From: Nonomuraea thailandensis
Lineage (GTDB): Bacteria; Actinomycetota; Actinomycetes; Streptosporangiales; Streptosporangiaceae
Assembly: GCF_024172165.1 (NCBI RefSeq)
Contig: NZ_JAMZEB010000002.1
Location: forward strand, 8,592,501-8,656,500
Length of the DNA stretch: 64,000 nucleotides
Reading direction: 5' to 3'
Shown: in pieces, positions 23,959 to 32,480 of the stretch
Numbering within the stretch: position 1 is the stretch's first letter
Layout: every line of letters starts with the position of its first letter
Position numbers and translations under genes: made by a program
Notes under the pieces: generated by a model
The model's input: only the letters and a program-made list of their open reading frames with translations
Databases searched by the model: none
Told to the model about the DNA's origin: nothing

Positions 23959-25539
23959 CTACAGCGGACGCACCTGCTGGACCAGCGTGTTCAGGTCGCG
24001 CCAGCGGGTCTTGTTCGTCTCGGGGATCGAGGCCATGAGCATCGCCGGCTTCGTCTTGCCCACCTCGATGACCGTCACCATCGCCTGAGCCTCCTGCTCC
24101 TTGCCGCCGACGGTGTAGGTGACCTTGTAACCCAGCGTCCAGCCCTTGCCGACCGGGATCTTCTGCGAGGCGGTCCACTCGTCGAGCTTGGCGCCCGCGG
24201 GGTACTGGGTGCGGATCGTCCAGCGGGCCGCCTGGGTGGCGATCTCGCGGTAGTCGGCGTTCGAGGTGGGCTTCTCCTCCGGCGACTCGCCCGGGTACAT
24301 GGCGGAGGCGATCACCGTGTGCGGGACGGCGACCTTGCCGATGCGCTGCGCGATCGAGAACGGCGGGAACGACTTCGCCTTCCACGGCGAGGCCAGCCTC
24401 GGGTAGGAGATGCCGCTGTTCTTGTCGGTGATCGTGCCGGACACCGTGGAGGCCGTGCCGGACAGCGTGGCGTACTTCTTGGAGTCGGGCACCGGAGGCA
24501 GCACGATCGGCGTCTCGGTGGGGGTCGGGCTGGTCGACACCGTCGGCGTCGCCGTGACGGACGGCACCGGCGCGACCCGGACGACCTGCTCGGACGGCTC
24601 CTGGTTGGCGGGGACGTCGCCGCGGAACACGACGAACACCAGCAGCACGGCCACGACCGTGCCGAGGATGGCGCCGACCAGGTAGACCGCCTTCATCGGG
24701 ATGTCGCCGAAACGGCGGGCCCTGGGCTCCGGAGGGAGCGGGGGGACGGGCGGCGGGGGCTGCAGGTACTGCTGCTGAGGCGGCTGGCCCAGCCGCAGCC
24801 CCGCACCCTGGCCCTGCATCGGCCCCGGGTTCTGCATCGGCCCCGGGCCGTGACCGGGCCCCGCGCCCTGACCAGGCCCCGGGCCCTGACCGTGGCCCAT
24901 GCCCTGACCGGAACCCGGGCCCTGACCGTGACTCACGCCCTGACCTGGGGCCGGGCCCTGCGCCTGACCCGGATGCCGGCTCTGGCCTGGTCCCTGGCCG
25001 GGAGCCGGCGCGCCTGTCGGCGCCTGGCCCGGGGGCTGGGCGGAAGGCCCGCTCGGCGGCTGGGCCGAGGGCCCGCTCGGCGGCTGCGCGGACGGTCCGC
25101 TCGGCGGTTGCCGTTTCGGGGTCCGGCTCGGCGCGGGGGCCACCATCTTGCCGGGCGACTGGCCGGGCGACTGGCCGGGAGCCGGGGCCGGCGTCTTCGC
25201 CGGCGCCTTGGCGGAAGCCTGACCGGTCGGCTTGCCGTTGGGCTGATCGGTCGGCTGACCGTTGGGCTGATCGGCGGGCTGGTCGGCGGGCTGGTCGGCC
25301 GGACGGCCGCCCTTCTGATCGGTCGACCGGCCGCTCTTGGCGGCGGACTGGCCGCCGTTCTGAGCGGGCGGCTCGTCGGCGGGCTGCTCCTCGGCCTGCT
25401 CCGGCGACTTCACCGGGCTGGACGGCCCCGGCGCGGGCGGCCGCGAGATCCTGATCGTCTCCTCCGCGGGCAGGACGACCTTGCGGAACGGGGTGGTGGG
25501 TGAATCATAGGTGCGCCTGCGCTCGCCGTCGTCCGCCAT
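23959..25539 (-). CDS. Pro/Gln-rich single-pass membrane protein
   Basis: 526 aa. Residues ~35-265 are low-complexity Pro/Gln/Gly/Ala with repeats (PADQ, three copies of QPPSGPSA, GPGQG), predicted to be disordered and cytosolic. One membrane helix follows (about 283-303, AVYLVGAILGTVVAVLLVFV), then a Thr/Pro linker and a ~180-residue exported C-terminal domain ending in a segment that resembles actinobacterial secreted domains of unknown function. No enzyme motif was found. It is flanked by the fadE34-like gene (downstream) and a divergent acyl-CoA synthetase; a functional link to lipid metabolism is not evident. Confidence 0.75.
   Translation of the reverse strand: MADDGERRRTYDSPTTPFRKVVLPAEETIRISRPPAPGPSSPVKSPEQAEEQPADEPPAQNGGQSAAKSGRSTDQKGGRPADQPADQPADQPNGQPTDQPNGKPTGQASAKAPAKTPAPAPGQSPGQSPGKMVAPAPSRTPKRQPPSGPSAQPPSGPSAQPPSGPSAQPPGQAPTGAPAPGQGPGQSRHPGQAQGPAPGQGVSHGQGPGSGQGMGHGQGPGPGQGAGPGHGPGPMQNPGPMQGQGAGLRLGQPPQQQYLQPPPPVPPLPPEPRARRFGDIPMKAVYLVGAILGTVVAVLLVFVVFRGDVPANQEPSEQVVRVAPVPSVTATPTVSTSPTPTETPIVLPPVPDSKKYATLSGTASTVSGTITDKNSGISYPRLASPWKAKSFPPFSIAQRIGKVAVPHTVIASAMYPGESPEEKPTSNADYREIATQAARWTIRTQYPAGAKLDEWTASQKIPVGKGWTLGYKVTYTVGGKEQEAQAMVTVIEVGKTKPAMLMASIPETNKTRWRDLNTLVQQVRPL
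25034..25105 (-). repeat. three 24-base tandem repeats inside the Pro/Gln-rich gene
   Basis: Three near-identical 24-base units (25034-25057, 25058-25081, 25082-25105), each encoding QPPSGPSA on the minus strand. The differences are mostly substitutions that leave the peptide unchanged, so the peptide repeat seems to be kept by selection. Confidence 0.8.
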
Positions 25540-25590
25540 GGCCTTGAGGTTACGTCACGAGAGAGCGGGATAATTCCTCTATTCCCCCAG

Positions 25591-25605
25591 CAGAATCTAA
25601 TTCTG
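25591..25605. promoter_or_regulatory. CAGAAT-N3-ATTCTG operator of the acyl-CoA synthetase at 25620
   Basis: CAGAATCTAATTCTG is a perfect 6+3+6 dyad ending 14 bases before the ATG, so a bound repressor would block the start region. Half-sites match those at 23896. Confidence 0.6.
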
Positions 25606-25619
25606 TAAGGTCTGCCAAC

Positions 25620-27050
25620 ATGAGGGGTTTCTACGAGATCGCCGCCAACGACCCTGAACGCCCCGCCCTCCTCGGCGACGAGGGCATCACCTACGGACGC
25701 CTGCTCGACCGCGTCAACCGCGCCTCCAACGGCCTGACCTCGCGCGGAGTCGCGCCGGGCGACTGCGTGGTCACCGTGCTGAAGAACGGGGCCGACGCGC
25801 TGACCATGATGCTGGCGACGTACCAGATCGGGGCCTATCTCGTCCCTGTCAACTGGCACTTCACCGCCGAGGAGATCGACTACATCGTGGGCGACTGCGG
25901 CGCCAAGGTGGTGATCGCGCCGGACGCCCTCACGGTGGACGAGCTCGTCGCGGGCCGGCCCGCCACCACGCCCGGCCACCGGCGGGCCGGATCGATGATG
26001 CTCTACACCTCGGGCACCACCGGACGGCCCAAGGGCGTGCGCCGGCGGCTGCTGGACCTGACGCCGGAGGAGCTGTACCCGATCCTGTTGCGCAAGAGCT
26101 GGCGGCACTTCGGGCTGCCCATGGGCGGGGTGCACCTGGTGTGCTCGCAGCTCTACCACTCGGCGCCGTACGGGCAGGCCATGATGGCGCTGCAGTTCGG
26201 GCACTCGATCGTGGCGCCCGAGCGGTTCGAGGCCGCCGCCGCGCTGGAGCTGATCCAGCGGTACCGGGTGACGAACGCGTTCATGGTGCCCACGATGTTC
26301 CACCGGCTGCTGGCGGTGCCCGACCGGGAGTCGTACGACCTGTCGTCCCTCACCCATCTCTACCACGGGGCCGCCCCGTGCCCGCCGGCCACCAAGCAGG
26401 CGATGATCGACTGGCTCGGGCCGGTGGTCTGGGAGTACTACGGCTCCACCGAGGCCGCCGTGGCGACCATGGTCTCCTCCCAGGAGTGGCTGGCCAGGCC
26501 CGGCACGGTCGGCAGGGCGCTGGACGGGATGACGTTCACGATCGTGGACGAGGACGGCGACGAGGTGCCGCCGGGCTCGCCCGGGCTCGTCTACATCGGC
26601 GGCATCAACCGCTTCGAGTACCACGGCGACCCGGACAAGACAGCCGCGGCCATGCGCGGGCGCGACTACACGCCGGGCGACATCGGCTACCTCGACGAGG
26701 ACGGCTACCTGTTCCTGCTGGACCGCCGGACCGACCTGATCATCTCCGGCGGCGTCAACATCTACCCGGCCGAGATCGAGGCGGCGCTGCTGGAGCACCC
26801 CTCCGTATCCGACGTGGCGGTGATCGGGGTGCCCGATCCCGAGTGGGGGCAGAAGGTGGTGGCGCTCGTCCAGCCGGTGGCCGGGGTCACCGGCGGCGAG
26901 GAGCTCACGGCCGAGCTGCTGCGGCACTGCGCGCCCCGGCTGGCCAGGCTCAAACACCCCCGGCTCATCGAGTACCGGGAGTCCCTGCCCCGGACGCCGA
27001 CGGGCAAGCTGAGCAGGCGAAACGTCCGGGAAGCGTATCTTTCGAGCTGA
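25620..27050 (+). CDS. acyl-CoA synthetase (FadD family)
   Basis: 476 aa ANL-superfamily ligase. P-loop YTSGTTGRPKG near residue 128, WEYYGSTEAA (A5), PGDIGYLDEDGYLFLLDR (A7/A8) and catalytic Lys in TPTGKLSRRN near the C terminus. It is a paralogue of the FadD at 5968 (shared VPVNWHFTAEEIDYIV, NIYPAEIE). It stands alone with its own dyad operator and is followed after 18 bases by the HtrA-like gene, so those two may share a transcript. The carboxylate substrate is unknown. Confidence 0.88.
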   Translation: MRGFYEIAANDPERPALLGDEGITYGRLLDRVNRASNGLTSRGVAPGDCVVTVLKNGADALTMMLATYQIGAYLVPVNWHFTAEEIDYIVGDCGAKVVIAPDALTVDELVAGRPATTPGHRRAGSMMLYTSGTTGRPKGVRRRLLDLTPEELYPILLRKSWRHFGLPMGGVHLVCSQLYHSAPYGQAMMALQFGHSIVAPERFEAAAALELIQRYRVTNAFMVPTMFHRLLAVPDRESYDLSSLTHLYHGAAPCPPATKQAMIDWLGPVVWEYYGSTEAAVATMVSSQEWLARPGTVGRALDGMTFTIVDEDGDEVPPGSPGLVYIGGINRFEYHGDPDKTAAAMRGRDYTPGDIGYLDEDGYLFLLDRRTDLIISGGVNIYPAEIEAALLEHPSVSDVAVIGVPDPEWGQKVVALVQPVAGVTGGEELTAELLRHCAPRLARLKHPRLIEYRESLPRTPTGKLSRRNVREAYLSS

Positions 27051-27068
27051 GCTGGGCAGGATCTCCCC

Positions 27069-28160
27069 ATGAGGGAGATCGTCGCGGGACTGGCCGCCGC
27101 AGCCGTACTGGTCGCCGGCTGCGGGCCTCCCCCTACCACCACAGGCACCGTCAGCCCGTCCGCGCCGTCCTCCCCCACGGCCTCGCCCACGACACCGCGC
27201 ACGTCCACGGCCTCGCCCACCATGTCGCCGCAGGCGCTGGAGTCGGCGTACGAGAAGGTCATCTCGGACGTCCTGCCGTCCATCGTGCAGATCAACACGA
27301 AGGTCGGGCTGGGGTCCGGCATCGTGTTCGACACCAAGGGCCACATCGTCACCAACGCGCACGTGGTCGGGCAGGCCACGCAGATGAACGTCACCATCGC
27401 CACCGGCGGGCCGCCGCGATCGGCCAAGCTGGTCAGGTCGTTCGCCGCAGGGGACCTGGCCGTGATCAAGGTGGACCGGCCCGACGGGCTCAGACCGGCC
27501 CGCTTCGGCGACTCCTCGAAGCTGCGGGTGGGGCAGATCGTGCTGGCCATGGGCAACCCGCTGGGATTGTCCGGCAGCGTCACGAACGGCATCGTCTCCG
27601 CGCTCGGCCGTACGGTCACCGAGCCGCAGAACCCCGACTCGCCCGGCGCCACCATCGCCGGCGCGATCCAGACCTCCGCCGCGATCAACCCGGGCAACAG
27701 CGGCGGCGCGCTCGTGGACCTGTCAGGTCACGTGATCGGCATCCCGACGCTCGCGGCCACCGACCCCGCTCTGGGCGGAGGCGCCGCGCCGGGCATCGGC
27801 TTCGCGATCCCGAGCAACACGGCCACGGACATCGCCCGGCAGATCGTCGAGCACGGCAAGGTCACCAACAGCCACCGCGCCGCCCTGGGCATCCGGGGCA
27901 GCACGGTCATCGGCTCCGACGGCCAGCCGACCGGGGTCGGGGTGGCCAGCGTCGAGCGGGGCGGGGGCGCCGAGAAGGCGGGCATCCGCGCGGGCGACGT
28001 GATCACCTCGATCAACGACACGGACACGCCGACGATGGCCGTCCTGGCCGAGACCATCACCACGCTCAAGCCGGGCGACCGCGCCCGAGTGGGGGTGACC
28101 CGCTCGAACGGCCAGACCCAGACGGTCACCGTGACGCTGGGGCAACTCGCGGGCGAGTGA
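27069..28160 (+). CDS. HtrA/DegP-like serine protease lipoprotein
   Basis: 363 aa S1C protease. The N terminus is a lipoprotein signal with lipobox LVAGC (Cys18), followed by a Thr/Ser/Pro linker. The catalytic triad is His98 (IVTNAHVVG), Asp129 (AAGDLAVIKV) and Ser211 (NPGNSGGAL). A single PDZ domain follows (about 265-355, with the RAGDVITSINDTDTP segment). It acts outside the membrane as a quality-control or processing protease. It lies 18 bases after the acyl-CoA synthetase gene and converges with the OmpA-domain gene. Confidence 0.88.
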   Translation: MREIVAGLAAAAVLVAGCGPPPTTTGTVSPSAPSSPTASPTTPRTSTASPTMSPQALESAYEKVISDVLPSIVQINTKVGLGSGIVFDTKGHIVTNAHVVGQATQMNVTIATGGPPRSAKLVRSFAAGDLAVIKVDRPDGLRPARFGDSSKLRVGQIVLAMGNPLGLSGSVTNGIVSALGRTVTEPQNPDSPGATIAGAIQTSAAINPGNSGGALVDLSGHVIGIPTLAATDPALGGGAAPGIGFAIPSNTATDIARQIVEHGKVTNSHRAALGIRGSTVIGSDGQPTGVGVASVERGGGAEKAGIRAGDVITSINDTDTPTMAVLAETITTLKPGDRARVGVTRSNGQTQTVTVTLGQLAGE

Positions 28161-28204
28161 CGGCCCCGGTCCCGCACCGGCGACCCGGCGACCGGTCCTG
28201 CGCC

Positions 28205-28224
28205 GCCCGCGTCCCTTCGCGGGC
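28205..28224. terminator. hairpin between convergent genes
   Basis: GCCCGCG-TCCCTT-CGCGGGC, a perfect 7-bp stem with a 6-base loop, in the 90-base spacer between the protease stop and the OmpA-domain stop. No U-tract on either strand, so it would be an atypical terminator serving both. Confidence 0.45.
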
Positions 28225-28250
28225 GCGCCGACCGCAGGCGGGCACCGGGG

Positions 28251-28793
28251 TCACTGCTTGGCGGTGAAGACGATCTCGACGCGCCGGTTCCTGGCCCGGT
28301 TCGGCTCCACGGGCTTGCCGTCGATCACATTGGGCACCTTGGGCCGGCTCTCGCCGTAGCCGCGCGCCTCCAGCGTCACGCCCGCCGCCGCCAGCAGCTT
28401 CCGCATCGCGCTCTCGACGGCCTGCGCGCGCCGCTGCGACAGCGTCACGTTGTAGGAGTCGCTGCCCTGGTCGTCGGTGTGCCCCTCGATCCTGACCACC
28501 CCGCCGGCCCCTTCGGCCTCGACCTTCTCGGCGACCTTGGCCAGCCGTTGCCTGGCCTTGGCGGTGAGCCGCCACTTGTCCAGCGCGAACAGCACGTCGC
28601 TGGTCACCGCCACCGTCACCTCCCGCCCCACCTTGCTCTCGCTCTCGGTGCCGTCCATGGACTCGACCTCGCCCACGATGTCCTCGACGGGCAGGACGAG
28701 GTCCTCGACGGCGCCGGTGGCGTCCGCGGGCGGGCTGGGGACGGGGGTGGGCGACAGGACGAGGGTCAGCGCGACGCTAAGAGATCGGAACAT
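28251..28793 (-). CDS. OmpA-domain protein
   Basis: 180 aa with an N-terminal hydrophobic signal (1-14) and a C-terminal OmpA peptidoglycan-binding domain (about 60-178): the FALDKWRLTAKARQRLAKVA helix, the EGHTDDQGSDSYNVTLSQRR motif with the diaminopimelate-binding Asp/Arg, and NRARNRRVEI. It should anchor to peptidoglycan outside the membrane. Its start overlaps the end of the lipoprotein gene by 17 bases, so the two are translationally coupled and may act together. Confidence 0.85.
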   Translation of the reverse strand: MFRSLSVALTLVLSPTPVPSPPADATGAVEDLVLPVEDIVGEVESMDGTESESKVGREVTVAVTSDVLFALDKWRLTAKARQRLAKVAEKVEAEGAGGVVRIEGHTDDQGSDSYNVTLSQRRAQAVESAMRKLLAAAGVTLEARGYGESRPKVPNVIDGKPVEPNRARNRRVEIVFTAKQ

Positions 28794-29379
28794 CGGTGAA
28801 CACGCCGAACATCGGCATCTCGATGTTGATCTTCGTGACGTCCGCCGGCGGGGCCGCGAACACCGCGTACAACGTGGAGGCCTCCTCCGGCTCCAGGAAC
28901 TGCCCCTGCGTGCCGGAGCAGACGCACTCCGCGCCCTGGCCGGTGCCGTTGCGGGCCACCCGGTAGCGCTTGGCGTTGACCGGGTCGATCAGGGAGACGG
29001 CCGAGACCGTGAAGTCCAGCGGGCCTCCACCCAGGCCGTTGTGCAGGTTGACCTTGCCCTCGGTGGCGGTGACCGTCCAGTTGAGGCTCAGGGTGCGGCC
29101 CTGGCGCCTGAGCGCGGTGATGTCGACCCGCGCCTTGCCGTACATGTCGCCCGCGCCGACCTTGACCTCGCGGCCGGCGATCACCGCGGTGTCCTGCGGC
29201 GGCGCGCTGCGCTCGGGCGCCTGCCCCGTGGGAGCCGCGGACGCGGACGTGGACGCCGGCTGCCCCTCCGCCGCGGCCTGCGACTGCCGCTCCTCACCGC
29301 CTCCGCCCTGCCGGCCCGGCAACATGCCGCACCCTGCCAGCACGATCGCCGTGACAGCCAGCGCGAACGTCTTTCGCAT
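28777..29379 (-). CDS. lipoprotein of unknown function, partner of the OmpA-domain protein
   Basis: 200 aa beginning MRKTFALAVTAIVLAGCGM, a lipoprotein signal with lipobox LAGC. A Gln/Ser/Ala linker follows, then a ~120-residue beta-rich domain with a Cys pair (ECVCSG) that could form a disulfide. The ATG at 29379 was preferred over an in-frame upstream one because it starts the signal peptide directly. It overlaps the OmpA-domain gene by 17 bases. No family was recognised with certainty; domains of this kind (DUF4352-like immunoglobulin folds) are common in actinobacterial lipoproteins. Confidence 0.72.
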   Translation of the reverse strand: MRKTFALAVTAIVLAGCGMLPGRQGGGGEERQSQAAAEGQPASTSASAAPTGQAPERSAPPQDTAVIAGREVKVGAGDMYGKARVDITALRRQGRTLSLNWTVTATEGKVNLHNGLGGGPLDFTVSAVSLIDPVNAKRYRVARNGTGQGAECVCSGTQGQFLEPEEASTLYAVFAAPPADVTKINIEMPMFGVFTDVPIS

Positions 29380-29557
29380 TACCTGGTCACCTTCGTATGT
29401 CGGGGATGTGGCCCTCACCCTACGGAGGCGACCTTCAGGATCCGCATAGTCGGCTGTATCCACCGACCACGCCGCCTGCCGGCCTCCCGCGCGAGCCTGC
29501 CGCCCTCGGCCTTGATCCGCTCAGCACCGAGGCCGTCAAACTCTTCCATACCTCCCA

Positions 29558-32467
29558 TCAGGGCCTCAACCGCCCGGCCCGTGCCAGTGCCTGACGGGCC
29601 CGTTCGGCATTCCTGCGGTCCCCGTACGCGGTGAACGTCTCCAGCGCCGCCCGCGCCGCGTCCACCGCGGCTGCCGGGACGCCCTCCGCCTCCTCGACCT
29701 CGGCCAGCACGAGCAGCGCCGCCGCCTCGGGGAGCCGGTCGCCGAGGCGGCGGTTGATCCCCAGCCGCCGCTCCACGCAGTCGCGGGCCTGGTGGTGGCG
29801 GCGCGCGGTGAGATGCAGCCTGGCCAGGTCGAGCAGCGCCTCCGCCTCCCCACGCAGGTCACCCAGCTCCTGGTACGCGGCCAGGCCCTCGTTCAGCGTG
29901 CTCTCGTCCCCGTGCAGGGAGCCGAGCGCCCGCAACGCCTCGGCCCGCCCCCGCCGGTCGCCGGCCTCCTCGAACACCCGCAACGCGCGCCCGAACGCCC
30001 GCTCCGCCTCCAGCTCCCGCGCCGACCGCCGCCCACCCGCGCCGCCCTGCCCCCGCGCCGTCCACCGCCCACCCGCGCCACCCTCCGCCTCGGGCTCCGG
30101 CCGGTGACGGTCCACCGCGGCCTGGATCAGACCCAGGCGGAGGGTGATCCGCGCCAGCTCCAGCCCGTCCACGAGGGGCTGGGCCGCCCTCAGCGCCGCG
30201 GCCGCCGCGTCCATGCGGCCCTCCGCCCGGTGCAGGTCGGCCAGGCCGCGCAGCAGGAGGGCCTCGCCCTGCCGGTGGCCCGCCGCCCTGGCCGCGTCCA
30301 GCCCGGTCGCCGTCGCCGCGTGCCAGTCGTCGTGGTGCGCGCCCAGCTCGAACAGCGGGGTCAGGTAGAAGGCCAGCCGCCACGCGGCCTCGTACAGGGC
30401 GGCCTTGAAGAAGTCCTCGACCGTCGCCACCAGGAACCGGCGCTCGGCGCTCAGCCAGCGCGCCTCCTGCCGCAACCACCCCGTCTCCAGCCCGTCACCG
30501 CCCCGCCGCGACCATCCCGCGCGGCCGGCGAAGGGATGCCCGCCCGCGGCCGCTCCGCCGCCTCCAGGAGGCCCCGGGTCCCAGGCCGGGCCGTCCGCTC
30601 CGGGCAGCGGGGCGTCGGAGGGCCCGGGGAGGTGGATCTCGGTGCGGCCGGTGCCGGGCTCCGCCGGGAGGAGGGCTTCGCGGGCGTGGCGGGTCCGTTC
30701 CAGGATCTCGCCCGCCAGGGCCGCCAGCACCCGGCCCTGTCCGCCGTCCTCCTCGGCCAGGCGTTCGGCCGCGTACAGCCGGGTCAGGTCGTGCCACCCG
30801 TACCGTTCCTGACCCGCCTCGTCCAGCCCGCGCGACTGCAGCAGCCCCGCCTCGACCAGCGGCTCCAGGTCCGCGCCCAGCGCCCAGGGCGCGAAGTCGG
30901 GCGCGGACAGCGCGCCGAGCCGGCGCAGCAGCCGCCGCTCCGGGTCCGGCAGGCCGCGGTAACCCAGGGCGAGGCTGCCGCGTACGGCGAGATCGCCGGC
31001 GCTGAGCTCGTCGAGCCGGCGCCGCTCGTCGCCGAGCCGCCCCGCCAGGTGGGCGAGCGTCCAGCCCGGCTTCCTGGCCAGCCGGGACCCGGCGATGCGC
31101 AGGGCCAGGGGCAGGTGTCCGCAGAGCCGGACGATGCGCAGCGCGGCCTCGGGCTCCGCGCGTACCCGTTCGGGCCCGGCCACGCCGCCGAGCAGCGCCA
31201 CGGCCTCGTCCTCGTCGAGCAGGCCCAGCTCGTACGCCCGCGCCGCCTCCAGCCCGGCCAGCGGCGACCGGCTCGTCACCAGGGTGAGGCTGCCGGGCCC
31301 CGTGGGGAGCAGCGGGCGTACCTGGGCCTCGTCGGCGGCGTCGTCCAGCAGGACCAGCAGCCGCCTGCGGGCCGTCATGCTGCGGTACAGCCGCACCCGA
31401 TCGTCCAGCGCGGGTGGCACCGCGCCGTCCGGGCAGCCGAGGGACCGCAACAGGTCCTCCAGCACGGCGCCGGGCGGGCGGGCGCCGAGAGCGGCGTACA
31501 GGCGGCCGTCCGGGAGGTCGAGGGCGGTGGCGGCGCGCACGGCGGCGGCCGACTTGCCGCAGCCGGGCGGCCCGTGCAGGACCAGGTGCACGGGGGCCGG
31601 GGCGCGCTCGGCGGCCATCCGCGCGACCCAGTCGAGCACCGCCCGCCGCCCGGCGAAGTCCGAGATGTCGGGCGGCAGCTCGTTGACCGGCTCATCCAGG
31701 GCACCTCCCGGTCCAGCACTGCGGCCGCTGGCCGGCGGGTCCGTGGCGGTGTCGTCCAGGACGTGCTGGTGGGCGGCCACCAGCTCCGCTCCGGGCTCCA
31801 GGCCGAGCTCCTCCACCAGCGTCCGCCGCACGTCCTGGTACGCGTTCAGCGCCTCCGACCTGCGCCCCGCCTGGTGCAACGCCTCGATCAGGCGGACCCA
31901 GGCACGTTCGCGCAACGGATGGGCCCCGACCAGCGCCCGCAGCTCGCCCACCACCTCGGCGCCCCGCCCCAGCCGCAGGTCGAGCTCCACCCGCTCCTCC
32001 AGCGCGGTCAGCCGCAGCTCCTCCAGCGGCACGCCGTGCGCCCGCCGCAGCGCCGACGACTCGACGTCCGCCAGCGCGACCGGCCCCCGCCACAGCCCCA
32101 GCGCCGCCCTGAGCCCGTCGGCCGCCTCCGCCACCCGCCCGGCCCGCCTGGCCTGCCTGGCCGCGGCGACCAGCCGTTCGAAGCGATGGCAGTCCACGTC
32201 GTCGCGCTCCACGTCGAGCAGGTAACCCCCGGGCACGGTACGGATGCCGCCGACGACCTTGCGCAGCCCGCTGACGTACACGCGGAGCACGGACTCGGCG
32301 GACGCGGGCGGCCGGTCGTCCCAGACCGCGGACAGGAGCCGCTCGACCGGCACCTGCTCGCGCGCCGACAGCAGCAGCGCGGCCAGTAACGTCCGGTGCT
32401 TGGCCGGTCCCGGTGCCTGGCCGCCGTCGACGCGCAGCGGACCGAGCACGCCGAAGCGCACGTTCAC
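29558..32467 (-). CDS. AfsR/SARP-family transcriptional regulator with NB-ARC and TPRs
   Basis: 969 aa. Order: OmpR-type winged helix (1-92, FGVLGPLRVDGG, SAESVLRVYVSGLRK), bacterial transcriptional activation domain (about 95-240), NB-ARC ATPase with Walker A GPPGCGKS (299-306) and Walker B LVLLDD (371-376), then TPR-like repeats to the C terminus with a low-complexity Gly/Arg insert. This is the AfsR layout: a phosphorylation- and ATP-responsive activator of secondary metabolism. GTG start at 32467, only 13 bases after the kinase stop, so it is co-transcribed with its likely kinase. No biosynthetic cluster is in the window. Confidence 0.87.
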   Translation of the reverse strand: MNVRFGVLGPLRVDGGQAPGPAKHRTLLAALLLSAREQVPVERLLSAVWDDRPPASAESVLRVYVSGLRKVVGGIRTVPGGYLLDVERDDVDCHRFERLVAAARQARRAGRVAEAADGLRAALGLWRGPVALADVESSALRRAHGVPLEELRLTALEERVELDLRLGRGAEVVGELRALVGAHPLRERAWVRLIEALHQAGRRSEALNAYQDVRRTLVEELGLEPGAELVAAHQHVLDDTATDPPASGRSAGPGGALDEPVNELPPDISDFAGRRAVLDWVARMAAERAPAPVHLVLHGPPGCGKSAAAVRAATALDLPDGRLYAALGARPPGAVLEDLLRSLGCPDGAVPPALDDRVRLYRSMTARRRLLVLLDDAADEAQVRPLLPTGPGSLTLVTSRSPLAGLEAARAYELGLLDEDEAVALLGGVAGPERVRAEPEAALRIVRLCGHLPLALRIAGSRLARKPGWTLAHLAGRLGDERRRLDELSAGDLAVRGSLALGYRGLPDPERRLLRRLGALSAPDFAPWALGADLEPLVEAGLLQSRGLDEAGQERYGWHDLTRLYAAERLAEEDGGQGRVLAALAGEILERTRHAREALLPAEPGTGRTEIHLPGPSDAPLPGADGPAWDPGPPGGGGAAAGGHPFAGRAGWSRRGGDGLETGWLRQEARWLSAERRFLVATVEDFFKAALYEAAWRLAFYLTPLFELGAHHDDWHAATATGLDAARAAGHRQGEALLLRGLADLHRAEGRMDAAAAALRAAQPLVDGLELARITLRLGLIQAAVDRHRPEPEAEGGAGGRWTARGQGGAGGRRSARELEAERAFGRALRVFEEAGDRRGRAEALRALGSLHGDESTLNEGLAAYQELGDLRGEAEALLDLARLHLTARRHHQARDCVERRLGINRRLGDRLPEAAALLVLAEVEEAEGVPAAAVDAARAALETFTAYGDRRNAERARQALARAGRLRP

Positions 32468-32480
32468 CGGCGCCTCGGCC

